Shown piece by piece: positions 15,777 to 24,478 of a DNA stretch of 64,000 nt. The position numbers and the translations under genes are program-made. How positions within the stretch are numbered: position 1 is the stretch's first letter; every line of letters starts with the position of its first letter. The stretch covers positions 10,534 through 74,533 of the forward strand of contig CAJPUN010000005.1 in the NCBI GenBank assembly GCA_905373835.1, written 5' to 3'. Source of the DNA: Candidatus Saccharimonadota bacterium (lineage in GTDB: Bacteria > Patescibacteriota > Saccharimonadia > Saccharimonadales > Saccharimonadaceae). The notes beneath the pieces are model-generated. The model ran no database searches. It was not told where the DNA came from and was given only the letters and a program-made list of their open reading frames with translations.

Positions 15777-16529
15777 CTATCGCCTTCCACCATCAACTGG
15801 TATTACGGTGCCCGTTATATACTTTGCTGCATCACTCGCAAGAAAGACGATAACTCGTGCAATGTCACGAGGATGAGCAATACGACCAAGAAGAATCTGC
15901 TTTTTAGCGTCTGCTATGACATCACTTGGGAGGTCTTTATTCATATCCGTATCTACCCAACCAGGAGCGACACCATTCACTCGTATATAGGGTGCATGCT
16001 GCGTAGCAAGTGTCTTTGTTATTGATTGAACCGCCGCTTTGCTAGCAGCATAGTCTATATTGTCGGGATAAAAATCAAACATCCCGGCTGTTGATGCGAC
16101 ATTGATTATAGATCCTTGGCCGGCAGTTTCTTGTATCATACGCCCAAAGATCTTCCCCGACAAAAGGACACTATAGACATTTGTATCAAAAATCGTTCGA
16201 TAATCCGCAAAAGTGTGCTCTTCATACGGTTTGTCGATAATAACTCCTGCGTTATTAACAACGACATCAAGCGACGAAAAAGTACTTTCTATGCGATCCG
16301 CCATAGCTTGCACCGCAGCTTCATCAGATACATCAGCCTGAATCGCGATAACCTTCACTTTGTAACGATCACTCATCTCATGAACTATCTTTTGTACACT
16401 ATGCTGGGCGGATGATTTATAATTCATAACCACATTTGCCCCAGCATGAGCAAACTCCTCAGCAGTTGCACGCCCGATACCTCTTGCGGCTCCTGTTATA
16501 AGTACTGTTTTACCCGTCAATCCATCCAT
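15777..16529 (-). CDS. Short-chain dehydrogenase/reductase (SDR), FabG-like
   Basis: 250 residues. TGAARGIG at about 12-19 is the NAD(P)-binding TGxxxGIG. NNAG near 91-94, a Ser in VASTAG and YAASK form the SDR catalytic set. The end VIPVDGGRR is typical. It is closest in shape to 3-oxoacyl-ACP reductase-type classical SDRs, but no fatty-acid genes are nearby and the substrate is unknown. It begins two bases after the NUDIX gene at 16532 and belongs to the block of genes separating the lepA halves. The DNA is visibly more A+T-rich than lepA itself. Confidence 0.85.
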   Translation of the reverse strand: MDGLTGKTVLITGAARGIGRATAEEFAHAGANVVMNYKSSAQHSVQKIVHEMSDRYKVKVIAIQADVSDEAAVQAMADRIESTFSSLDVVVNNAGVIIDKPYEEHTFADYRTIFDTNVYSVLLSGKIFGRMIQETAGQGSIINVASTAGMFDFYPDNIDYAASKAAVQSITKTLATQHAPYIRVNGVAPGWVDTDMNKDLPSDVIADAKKQILLGRIAHPRDIARVIVFLASDAAKYITGTVIPVDGGRR

Positions 16530-16531
16530 TA

Positions 16532-17167
16532 CTATGCTATATCTCCCTTATTTCTATCAATCAAATCATTGCAGTATAGATACCGTAATAACACCATCGC
16601 AATTCTATCCTCGCGCATGTCACCTTTCAAAGCCATTTCGCGCACCTCATCATACGAGAACCACAAGTCTGTCTGAATCACTTCACCATCCTCAAGTTGC
16701 TGCCCATCATCACTTTTTATAAAATTCGTTGCAACAAATGTATATAAATCCCACTTCACCGTCGCACCAAGTGTCGAGGTATGAATAAGCTGCGGGTCGA
16801 CAATCGTGTAACCCGCTTCTTCTTGCACCTCATGCACAGCCTTCGTCGTCGCGGCTTGAATTATATCAACATGTTGGGCGCAAGCAGCTTGGTAGTCAGC
16901 ACGTGAATCAAACACCTTACCCCCTGGCAGGCGATAATCATATCCATCCAGCTCATGACGAAATTCGCGGGTGAGCAAGATTTTGCCACTGTTTTGATCA
17001 TCAAGTATAATGCGCACGCCTGGCGCTCGTACCACCCTTTCCCAGCCCTTGTCATTATGTTGGACATCAAACATCATGCCTGCAAAAGCTGTGTGCCAGC
17101 CCGCCTTTGCTTCATCTTCACTGTTATGTGCTATGTTCTTTTCTGTCAGGAGTCTTTCTTGCGTCAT
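16532..17167 (-). CDS. NUDIX hydrolase
   Basis: 211 residues. A beta-rich start (RVVRAPGVRIILDD, ILLTREFRHELDGYDYRLPGG) is followed by a Nudix helix AVHEVQEEAGY. The spacing between the GG and the REUxEExGU part is longer than canonical, because an insertion (FDSRADYQAACAQHVDII) lies inside the Nudix box. The EFRHELDGYDYRLPGGK arrangement resembles ADP-ribose or nucleoside-diphosphate-sugar pyrophosphatases. GAGGAT precedes the ATG. It is the first of three NUDIX genes in a row. Confidence 0.8.
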   Translation of the reverse strand: MTQERLLTEKNIAHNSEDEAKAGWHTAFAGMMFDVQHNDKGWERVVRAPGVRIILDDQNSGKILLTREFRHELDGYDYRLPGGKVFDSRADYQAACAQHVDIIQAATTKAVHEVQEEAGYTIVDPQLIHTSTLGATVKWDLYTFVATNFIKSDDGQQLEDGEVIQTDLWFSYDEVREMALKGDMREDRIAMVLLRYLYCNDLIDRNKGDIA

Positions 17168-17209
17168 ACCGATCCTCTACTAGGCAGAGTGTTACCGCTC
17201 CTCTATCAT

Positions 17210-17695
17210 CTACACCACACCCGTCTCGTTATACCGCTGGTAGGCAGTGAGAATCTGGCGTGTGGCGTCATTCGTATTGAGCTGCAATGCTTCGTCTAGC
17301 GAGAACCACTGACCTGTCGCTACTTCCTCAGTGTCAGTGTGCGGTGCCTCACTTTGCCATTGCTTAAGGCAAAACACTACGGTAAAGGCTTGCGTGTCAC
17401 CATCAGGATAATGATACACCCGCCCTGGTCCAGACTGCGTTGCAAAGAGCTCAAGGTCGCTGGCGTGCGCAGTGATTCCTGCTTCTTCACGTAGTTCATG
17501 TAGTGCCGCGCTGGTGTAGCTATCACCCTCCTCGACGTGCCCACCTACTGTACTCCATCGGTCGAAGGCTTTGGCGTAGATGAGTTTGACGCGCCCTGCT
17601 TCATCAACCGGCAAGACATCAACAGTCGTCGTGAGTAATTTCTTATCCCCAACCTTCTGGCGCAACTGCCACACATACGAGCCAACATACCCCAT
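17210..17695 (-). CDS. NUDIX hydrolase
   Basis: 161 residues. The complete Nudix box GGHVEEGDSYTSAALHELRE continues EAGI, with both metal-binding Glu pairs. The preceding TTTVDVLPVDEAGRVKLIYA is the usual first strand pair. It would cleave a nucleoside-diphosphate-linked substrate; specificity not readable. I start it at the ATG 17695, seven bases after GGGAG, rather than the GTG at 17701. Confidence 0.85.
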   Translation of the reverse strand: MGYVGSYVWQLRQKVGDKKLLTTTVDVLPVDEAGRVKLIYAKAFDRWSTVGGHVEEGDSYTSAALHELREEAGITAHASDLELFATQSGPGRVYHYPDGDTQAFTVVFCLKQWQSEAPHTDTEEVATGQWFSLDEALQLNTNDATRQILTAYQRYNETGVV

Positions 17696-17790
17696 ATTCA
17701 CACTCCCTTCTCTGCCGCCAGCAGATGATCAATGGTACTTTCTATTATGATTTTAGCATATTCGTTGAGGATGAGGCGGCTAGCTCCACA

Positions 17791-18369
17791 CTACTCGTCC
17801 GCACGAGAGTCTCCTCCTTGCTGGAGGGTACTGGCGAGCAAGGCCCAGGCAGCGAGCATGGCGTAGTTGGTGATTGCGCCAGTAGCGACCATGCGGTGGA
17901 TGGTGGTAATTGGCAGCCACTGCGAGATAATTTGCTCGGTGCTATCTGGCTGGTGGTGATGGTTTGTCCCAGCATATTCGCCGTAAACCACATGGAGCTT
18001 CGCGCTGGTGCGACGATTATCGGCATAGAGCCAGCCACATTCCCGCACATTCGTCATGGCAATGCCCGACTCCTCAGCCAGCTCTCGCTGCGCCGCCGCA
18101 CACACATCCTCGCCCGCTTCGATCTTCCCGCCCGGGAACTGATACAACACTTCATCCACTGGGTATGAATACTCTTGCTGTACCAAAATATTATTGCCTC
18201 GGCGACACACTACGATTACCCCACCATGCCCATGGTAGGGGTAATGAACATATTGGATGGTCTTTCCATTTGGTAGCTCTATTGTATCTTCTGCGACGGT
18301 GAGCCGAGGGTGCTCGAAGAGTATTTGTGATGACTGGGTGCGCCACTTGTGCAGTTGGTGTGACGACAT
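17791..18369 (-). CDS. NUDIX hydrolase, ADP-ribose pyrophosphatase-like
   Basis: 192 residues. The block YSYPVDEVLYQFPGGKIEAG, then AAAQRELAEESGI, is a full Nudix box with the upstream 'QY(R)...E.P.GK' pattern of ADP-ribose pyrophosphatases. The gene at 61814 shares this pattern. Third NUDIX gene within the segment between the lepA halves; the repetition suggests a local or imported NUDIX cluster. Confidence 0.85.
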   Translation of the reverse strand: MSSHQLHKWRTQSSQILFEHPRLTVAEDTIELPNGKTIQYVHYPYHGHGGVIVVCRRGNNILVQQEYSYPVDEVLYQFPGGKIEAGEDVCAAAQRELAEESGIAMTNVRECGWLYADNRRTSAKLHVVYGEYAGTNHHHQPDSTEQIISQWLPITTIHRMVATGAITNYAMLAAWALLASTLQQGGDSRADE

Positions 18370-18394
18370 GGTTGGTAAGATATGGATAATAGCT

Positions 18395-19012
18395 TTACCT
18401 ATTTGACCCTTTCTTAATAAAATTCATTTTCTTAACCCTAGGAATACGACGACGAGACAACATCATAGCCAACCATAAACAGCCACTACATAAAACAAAT
18501 CCAATTGTCGCAGGGGCAATCACCGCCAGACCAGCTTCACCAGAAAAAGTTATACTCCATAGTAATTTACCGGCAGCCATGAACGCCATGACTGCCACAC
18601 CTAGCCAGATATTTCGCCACCACAATGCCGCTGCTAAAGCACTAAAGGATAATGGTATAAGCAATGTGAGGAAAATCTTACGTAATGTCCATTCACCCTG
18701 TAAATACTGCTGCTCAACTTGCAAAAACTGTTGCACCTGTAAATTCGTTTCATCAGGCGGGGCAAACCACCCCATGCTGGTCAAGGTGAGTAATATCACC
18801 ATCATTATCCCTGCCCAGCTCCGCCGATACGCGAACCAACAAAATGGTATCAAGAATAACGGACGGATATACCAGCTCAGCTGATTATGGTGCCGCTGCC
18901 ACAGCCAGTTCCAAAAACTCGGAGTAGTAAATGCCGCGGCGATGAATAGTATAATCAGGCCAGCAAACAAGATGGCGATGAATGTGTCATACTTTTTTAT
19001 CACAGTCATCAT
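18395..19012 (-). CDS. Multi-pass membrane protein, function unknown
   Basis: 205 residues with six or so hydrophobic helices (near 10-30, 45-62, 66-82, 113-132, 134-152, 158-180) and a basic C-terminus. No family recognised. TGG-TATAGT (19020-19025) lies seven bases before the ATG, giving a leaderless start. It lies directly downstream of the fossil lepA fragment. Confidence 0.65.
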   Translation of the reverse strand: MMTVIKKYDTFIAILFAGLIILFIAAAFTTPSFWNWLWQRHHNQLSWYIRPLFLIPFCWFAYRRSWAGIMMVILLTLTSMGWFAPPDETNLQVQQFLQVEQQYLQGEWTLRKIFLTLLIPLSFSALAAALWWRNIWLGVAVMAFMAAGKLLWSITFSGEAGLAVIAPATIGFVLCSGCLWLAMMLSRRRIPRVKKMNFIKKGSNR

Positions 19013-19039
19013 ACGATAAACTATACCACTATATTATAA

Positions 19040-19119
19040 CTACTCAAAGTATTTCTTGAGCGTCACCGTATCCCCCACCCGCGCTTCGCGTGTGGTTTTC
19101 AGGTTGGTGACGATGTAGC
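19040..19119 (-). pseudogene. Fossil fragment of lepA (end of domain II)
   Basis: The minus strand encodes SYIVTNLKTTREARVGDTV, then TLKKYFE and TAG. This matches the last residues of the N-terminal LepA half at 19898-20893. At DNA level 19061-19119 and 19934-19992 align over 59 bases with about five mismatches, mostly synonymous, in the same orientation. The match stops abruptly upstream (after GATGTAGC). It is a leftover copy of the lepA break region, separated from the real N-half by the YdcF-like gene. Confidence 0.85.
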
Positions 19120-19227
19120 TGGGTAGCAATGTTTCCTTTCCGGAATATTCAGTCGCCCTAATTGCTCCACACATAGTGTTGTTAGTATTTTATTCTATTT
19201 TATAAATAATGGCATCTCATTCTTAGC

Positions 19228-19908
19228 TCACTGCGCCTTCGGCAAAAAACCGCGCGCCACGAGCGCCTGCCAAGCCGTATCCGCCGAGAGAGATGGCGGC
19301 TGCGGCGTTGAAAATCCCTTATCGGGATAGGTCTTTATCCGCTCATAATCACCCAGCATCAACGTCAGCATCATAGTCGCACTGCCATAGGTTGCCTCAT
19401 ATAACTGATAATATGCTTCTACTGTTGTCGGCTGACTAGTTACATACAGTCGCGGCCGCGGGTGCGGCCACTGAGCCTCGGCAGTTGCCAAAAATCGACG
19501 CGTCATATACGGTTTATGGATTAAAATGATATCCTTAGCCTGGATTGCCGCCCCCGCCAGCAACTGAGCCGAACGAGTGATGTTTTCGCCGGTATTAGCA
19601 GCGTGGTGTTCACACAGGATTGCCGAGTTCGACACCGCCAAACGTTGGAGCTGCCGCCCCAGCAGCGTTGCTTCGGTTTCTGTTGCCCCATGATAGGGAT
19701 TAGCAAATCCTGACACCACGATCCGTTGACTCACTCCCGCATGATATAGCTCGGCCGCTCGCTCGGCACTATCGATCATAGCTCCCGCACCGCCGATCAC
19801 GATAGCATCCGCCCGCGCCGGCAGCCGACTCTCAATGCAAAGATACTCCCACAATACCCGGAGGTGATACCAGTCTTGATCGGTGAGCGCTAGCTGGCTA
19901 CGTGACAT
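19228..19908 (-). CDS. YdcF/SanA-like (DUF218) protein
   Basis: 226 residues. PARADAIVIGGAGAMIDSAE, then RIVVSGFANPYHGATE, NTGENI and KPYMTRRFLATAE form the DUF218 fold pattern (hydrophobic strand plus GG, 'SG', 'E...T.EN', 'MxR'). Family members such as SanA and ElyC act at the envelope; the enzymatic role of this one is unknown. No membrane anchor is seen. The ATG overlaps the last 11 bases of the lepA N-half, so the gene has replaced the original continuation of lepA. Flanked by the 59-base direct repeats of lepA. Confidence 0.75.
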   Translation of the reverse strand: MSRSQLALTDQDWYHLRVLWEYLCIESRLPARADAIVIGGAGAMIDSAERAAELYHAGVSQRIVVSGFANPYHGATETEATLLGRQLQRLAVSNSAILCEHHAANTGENITRSAQLLAGAAIQAKDIILIHKPYMTRRFLATAEAQWPHPRPRLYVTSQPTTVEAYYQLYEATYGSATMMLTLMLGDYERIKTYPDKGFSTPQPPSLSADTAWQALVARGFLPKAQ

Positions 19909-20893
19909 GTGTCCGCTCTCGAGACTTTTTCAACGTCACCGTATCACCCACCCGCGCTTCACGCGTGGTCTTGAGGTTGGTGACGATGTAGCCGATTTCG
20001 CCGGTGCCAAGCAGTGGGTCGGGCTGCATGGTTGGGCTCAGGTGTCCTACCTCCAGAGCAAGGCCACGGGCGCCGGTGGCCATCATGGTGATGTCTGCGC
20101 CTTTCGGTATTGTGCCATCTACCACGCGCACGTAGAGGATAACCCCCCGGTAGTCGTCGTAGTAGCTATCAAAGATCAGGGCGCGGGTTGGTATGCTCGG
20201 CGTCTTGCCATCTTGCGCAGCCATGCGCTCAGCCTGCACCGCTAGTGGCGATACTGGTGCTGGGATGCGCTCGACAATAGCCCTCAGCACCTGCGGTACA
20301 TTCTGCCCGGTCTTGGCCGAAATATGAATAATATCGCTTTCATTACAGCCAAGCAGATTAATCACCTGCTTAGACACGCGTGGCACATCGGCCGCTGGCA
20401 GGTCAACTTTATTGAGCACCGGGATGATGGTGAGGTCCTGCTCCATCGCCAAGTACACATTGGCCAGCGTCTGCGCCTGAATCCCCTGGCTGGCATCCAC
20501 CACCAGCACCGCACCTTCGCAGGCCTGCAAGCTACGCGATACTTCGTAGCTAAAATCTACGTGGCCGGGGGTGTCAATCAGGTTGAGGTCGTAGGTGCCG
20601 GGCTGGGGCGCGGTGTTTCTGTCCCCGTCAATTGAACCAACAGGCGATACTAAGCGGGTGGCAGTCGACGGGGCGGCACCCGCTTCTGAAGAAGTTACGT
20701 ACTCATACTTCATCCGCACCGGAGCGAGCTTGATGGTAATCCCCTTCTCGCGCTCCAGATCCATGCTATCGAGCAACTGCTGCTTCATATCCCGCTTGGT
20801 AACGGTGCCCGTCAGCTCCATCATGCGGTCGGCCAAGGTACTCTTGCCGTGGTCAATGTGGGCGATGATGCAGAAATTACGGATATGTTCCAT
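19898..20893 (-). CDS. lepA: Elongation factor 4 (LepA), N-terminal half as a separate gene
   Basis: 331 residues holding the GTPase and domain II. All G motifs are present: AHIDHGKST near 10-18 (G1), GITIK (G2), DTPGH (G3), NKVD (G4), SAKTG (G5). The protein ends after TREARVGDTVTLKK with a foreign tail SRERTHVT created by the junction with the YdcF-like gene. An insertion of about 30 residues (VTSSEAGAAPSTATRLVSPV and following) lies between the switch regions, just before DTPGH. Starts three bases after murJ. The remaining LepA domains are encoded at 14456. Whether the two chains reassemble is untested. Confidence 0.92.
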   Translation of the reverse strand: MEHIRNFCIIAHIDHGKSTLADRMMELTGTVTKRDMKQQLLDSMDLEREKGITIKLAPVRMKYEYVTSSEAGAAPSTATRLVSPVGSIDGDRNTAPQPGTYDLNLIDTPGHVDFSYEVSRSLQACEGAVLVVDASQGIQAQTLANVYLAMEQDLTIIPVLNKVDLPAADVPRVSKQVINLLGCNESDIIHISAKTGQNVPQVLRAIVERIPAPVSPLAVQAERMAAQDGKTPSIPTRALIFDSYYDDYRGVILYVRVVDGTIPKGADITMMATGARGLALEVGHLSPTMQPDPLLGTGEIGYIVTNLKTTREARVGDTVTLKKSRERTHVT

Positions 20894-20896
20894 ACG

Positions 20897-22567
20897 CTAG
20901 CGCTTCCAGTTCCAGCCAAGGTTAATCCGCCCAAAGAAGATCTGTCGCAGCCGATTAAGCACTGGCTCAGCTTCTTTGAGCCGCAGACGCCGGCTGAACC
21001 ATATATAAACCGCAAAGCTCACTACTGTGATCATAATAAATTTCGGGAAGGCAAGGAAGAAACTCTTATCGTTCGTACCAAAGGGGATCATCACCACACT
21101 CAGGTAGGCGGCTAAACCAGTTGGCACTGCAGCAATGACCATCTTGTAGATACTGTTGATGAAGCTGCGATCAAACAGCCTCGGCATACGCCGCCCCATG
21201 AAGAAGAAGAGGACAAGCACCTCCACCACGGCAGTAATAGACTGCGCCCAAGCCAAGCCATAGCCTGGATTTTGATTCTTTGACCAGAGATTTACCAAGA
21301 TAATCGCCAGGATAATATTAAACCCAATCGCAAAGAACGAGATATAAAGCGGCGTCTTGGTATCCTGCTGCGCGTAGAAGCTACGTGCTGCAATATGATA
21401 AATCGTGCGGAAAAATATCGTCAAAACTAGCACCCCAAGAAAACCCGATATCACTGCGTCACCCCGGTTATGAATAAAGCTCACCACATAACCCCGTGCA
21501 AAGTAGGTAATAACCGCCACTGGCAGCGCTAACCAAATAATCACTCGGATCATTGCCTGCAATTCCTTACGGAAGAGATCCTCACGCCCCGCCCCGAGGT
21601 GTTCTGTCATTTGTGGGAAGGCGGCATTGCTAATTGCCACACCAATCAAGTTCACTGGCATCAATGACAATGCCGACGCCTGTTGGTAAGCCCGCACCGT
21701 CCCATCGGCCATACGCGAAGCGAGGTTTGTCTCCACAAGACCATTAAGATAGTCGATCCCTTGGTCCAGTGAGCGCGTTCGCAGCAGACGCAGCACCTGG
21801 CGAAAGCTCTTGTTCTTGCGCTTGATCATAAAGCGATAGTCAAAGTCTAAGCCAAGCAGACCAATCGAGCTCACAATCAGCTGCAGCACCGAGCCTAGCA
21901 CCACACCCAGCGCCACGCCCATAATGCCACCCTCAAACACTTGCCAGCCAAAGATATTGATGCCGTTCGTAAAGAAGGTTGCACCAATGATGATACCAAT
22001 ATTGTAGATCGTTGGCGCCAGCGCATAGAAGGTAAAGCGCCCAATCGCCTGCTGCATACTCGCAATGACGGTAGAAATAGAGAAGAGGAATGGATTGACC
22101 GCAATCACGCGCATCATACTCACTGCCAGGCTCCGCCCTGACTCGCTGAGCCCCGGCCCTACCACGACATTCACGAGCGGCTCAGCAAAGATCATAATCA
22201 AAATACTCGCCGCTAAGGTCGTGAGCGCTAAGAAATTGATCAAGCTCGAGCTCAAATCCCACGCCGACTGCTTGTTACCTGACGCCAAGCGCTGGTTAAA
22301 CACTGGTATAAAGGATACGCTCAGCGCCCCAGACACCAGCACAAAGAACATGAAGTCGGGGATAGTAAAGGCTACGGTATAGGCATCAGCACCCACTTTG
22401 TAGGTGTCGTAGTACATACCATTAATAAGCCGCTCACGATACATCCCTAAAACGCTCGATAGTAACGTTGAGCCTGCCAGTAGGGCAGCAGCATTCTTTA
22501 TGTTTAGTTTGCTATTTGCTTTGGCGACGACTGAGCGGACACGCCGACGATTTGCTCCATGTGCCAC
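20897..22567 (-). CDS. murJ: Lipid II flippase MurJ (MviN)
   Basis: 556 residues with about fourteen hydrophobic helices. The N-terminus runs LAGSTLLSSVLGMYRERLIN, then FTIPDFMFFVLVSGALSVSF and FIPVF, the characteristic MurJ start. It flips lipid II across the cytoplasmic membrane for peptidoglycan synthesis. I use the GTG at 22567 because GGGAGG sits five bases before it; the longer open frame upstream overlaps ftsH and lacks a ribosome site. Operon order on the minus strand is ftsH, murJ, lepA N-half. Confidence 0.92.
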   Translation of the reverse strand: MAHGANRRRVRSVVAKANSKLNIKNAAALLAGSTLLSSVLGMYRERLINGMYYDTYKVGADAYTVAFTIPDFMFFVLVSGALSVSFIPVFNQRLASGNKQSAWDLSSSLINFLALTTLAASILIMIFAEPLVNVVVGPGLSESGRSLAVSMMRVIAVNPFLFSISTVIASMQQAIGRFTFYALAPTIYNIGIIIGATFFTNGINIFGWQVFEGGIMGVALGVVLGSVLQLIVSSIGLLGLDFDYRFMIKRKNKSFRQVLRLLRTRSLDQGIDYLNGLVETNLASRMADGTVRAYQQASALSLMPVNLIGVAISNAAFPQMTEHLGAGREDLFRKELQAMIRVIIWLALPVAVITYFARGYVVSFIHNRGDAVISGFLGVLVLTIFFRTIYHIAARSFYAQQDTKTPLYISFFAIGFNIILAIILVNLWSKNQNPGYGLAWAQSITAVVEVLVLFFFMGRRMPRLFDRSFINSIYKMVIAAVPTGLAAYLSVVMIPFGTNDKSFFLAFPKFIMITVVSFAVYIWFSRRLRLKEAEPVLNRLRQIFFGRINLGWNWKR

Positions 22568-22583
22568 TGGTACCTCCCTGCTC

Positions 22584-24428
22584 CTAGTGGAGCTTGGCCT
22601 CCGTTGGCAAAGTGGCATCTGCCATCGCAGCCTTAGCTTCGTCTTCTTCTAGTGTTTCGTGAACAAGCAGCTCATCTTTGAGCTTCTCAAGCGCTGGACG
22701 GTTGTGCGAGAGGACAATCTCAGCACGGCGAGAAGCCTCTTTGATAAGCGCCTCCACCTCGTGGTCAATCGCCTCAGCAGTCGCATCGCTATATGGCCGC
22801 TCGTGAGTGATCTTGTCAAACACCATACCACCATTATCTTCATGGAAGACCTGGTCGCGGAGCTTTGCACCCATGCCCTGCTCAATCACCATATCACGGG
22901 CAATCTCCGTCGCTTTGCGTAGATCACTGCCCGCTCCCGTCGTAATACCATCATCACCATAGATCAATTTCTCGGCAATCCGCCCACCCATCGCCCGGGC
23001 CAGGATATCCTTAAACTCGTATACATTGGTGTAGCTTTTGTCTTCTGGGGGTAAGAACCATGTCACGCCGCCCGTACCACCACGCGGGATGATGGTCACC
23101 TTATGTACCGGATCGCTATCCGGTAAGACGTGCCCCACAATAGCGTGGCCAGCTTCGTGGTACGCCGTGAGTTCTTTCTCATGGTCGGTCATTACCTTAG
23201 CTTTGCGCTCGGGGCCAATCGCCACCTTCTCAAAGGCCTCGGTCAGGTCTTGGTTGGTGATCGTCTTCTTGCCACGGCGCGCTGCAATAATCGCTGCTTC
23301 GTTGGCCATGTTCGCGAGGTCAGCACCACTGCTACCAGCCGTCTTGGCAGCAAGCTTGTCAAGGTCGACCGACGCATCGGTTGGTTTGTTCTTGAAGTGC
23401 ACCTTGAGGATTGCCTCACGGTCTTTGCGCTCGGGTAGGCTAATCGTCGTATGGCGGTCAAAACGGCCTGGGCGCAACAGTGCTGGGTCGAGCACATCGG
23501 CTCGGTTGGTTGCCGCTAGGATAATCACGTTTGTATCAGCCTCAAAGCCGTCCATCTCTACCAAAATCTGGTTCAGCGTCTGCTCGCGCTCGTCGTGGCC
23601 ACCGCCCATGCCAGAGCCACGTTTACGTCCCACGGCGTCAATCTCATCAATGAAGATAATGGCTGGCGCATTCTTCTTGGCCTTAGCAAAGAGGTCGCGT
23701 ACCCGGCTTGCCCCCACACCAACAAACATCTCCACAAACTCTGAGCCACTAATGGAAAAGAACGGTACGTTAGCTTCGCCTGCAACCGCTCGCGCCAACA
23801 TCGTTTTACCGGTACCAGGGTTACCAACAAGGAGAATCCCTTTAGGGATCTTAGCACCGAGGCTCTGATACTTCTTGGGATGCTTAAGGAAGTCCACCAC
23901 CTCTTGCAAATCTTGTTTGGCGTTTTCGTTACCAGCAATGTCATCAAATACTACCCGCTCTTTATCGAGGCCATACAGCTTGGCCTTACTCTTGCCAAAG
24001 CCCATCGCTTGACTATTCTGTCCCTGGGCTTGGCGCATCATAAACATAAAGAGAACGCCAAACAATACAACTGACAGGACAATTGGTGCGAGATTCCAAA
24101 ACAATAGGCCCGTCTGTGACTCATTTTGCACTTTTACCTCTGTTTTGTCGTGCTTGAGTCCTTGGGTATAGATAGTGCCATTCTCTTTGAGGCTGCGCTC
24201 GGTCGGCTTAGACTGGCCTTTAGGCGTGACAGTCAGCTCATTGCCTTGGATCTCGATCTTGGCAATTTTGCCATTATTTGCCCGATTCACTACATCCGAG
24301 AGCGGCACATCCTTAAGGTTAGCCTGCGGCGAATTAATAGCCCAAAATGCCAGCACACCCAGTACCACAATCGCCCAAAACAGCCCTAGACGCAGGGCAT
24401 TGGTCGCTTTCGACGGTTTTTTATTCAT
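22584..24428 (-). CDS. ftsH: ATP-dependent zinc metalloprotease FtsH
   Basis: 614 residues. Two membrane helices (about 12-33 and 105-125) flank an extracytoplasmic domain. An AAA+ domain follows with Walker A GNPGTGKT, Walker B IIFIDEIDAVG and SRH ATNRADVLDPALLRPGRFD. The zinc protease domain has HEAGH and a distal GSDLRKAT. It degrades membrane and regulatory proteins at the inner face of the membrane. The ATG at 24428 lies 11 bases from GGAG; a GTG at 24440 overlaps that site and is less likely. The position beside tilS is a common bacterial arrangement. Confidence 0.97.
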   Translation of the reverse strand: MNKKPSKATNALRLGLFWAIVVLGVLAFWAINSPQANLKDVPLSDVVNRANNGKIAKIEIQGNELTVTPKGQSKPTERSLKENGTIYTQGLKHDKTEVKVQNESQTGLLFWNLAPIVLSVVLFGVLFMFMMRQAQGQNSQAMGFGKSKAKLYGLDKERVVFDDIAGNENAKQDLQEVVDFLKHPKKYQSLGAKIPKGILLVGNPGTGKTMLARAVAGEANVPFFSISGSEFVEMFVGVGASRVRDLFAKAKKNAPAIIFIDEIDAVGRKRGSGMGGGHDEREQTLNQILVEMDGFEADTNVIILAATNRADVLDPALLRPGRFDRHTTISLPERKDREAILKVHFKNKPTDASVDLDKLAAKTAGSSGADLANMANEAAIIAARRGKKTITNQDLTEAFEKVAIGPERKAKVMTDHEKELTAYHEAGHAIVGHVLPDSDPVHKVTIIPRGGTGGVTWFLPPEDKSYTNVYEFKDILARAMGGRIAEKLIYGDDGITTGAGSDLRKATEIARDMVIEQGMGAKLRDQVFHEDNGGMVFDKITHERPYSDATAEAIDHEVEALIKEASRRAEIVLSHNRPALEKLKDELLVHETLEEDEAKAAMADATLPTEAKLH

Positions 24429-24478
24429 CAGGGAACTCACTCCTTTCGTTCGCTTGCATTCTCACACAGTAATCTGAT

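Noticed and set aside
20897..22618. Longer murJ starting at 22618
   Set aside because: The extra residues overlap the end of ftsH and lack a ribosome site, whereas GTG 22567 has GGGAGG at good spacing.
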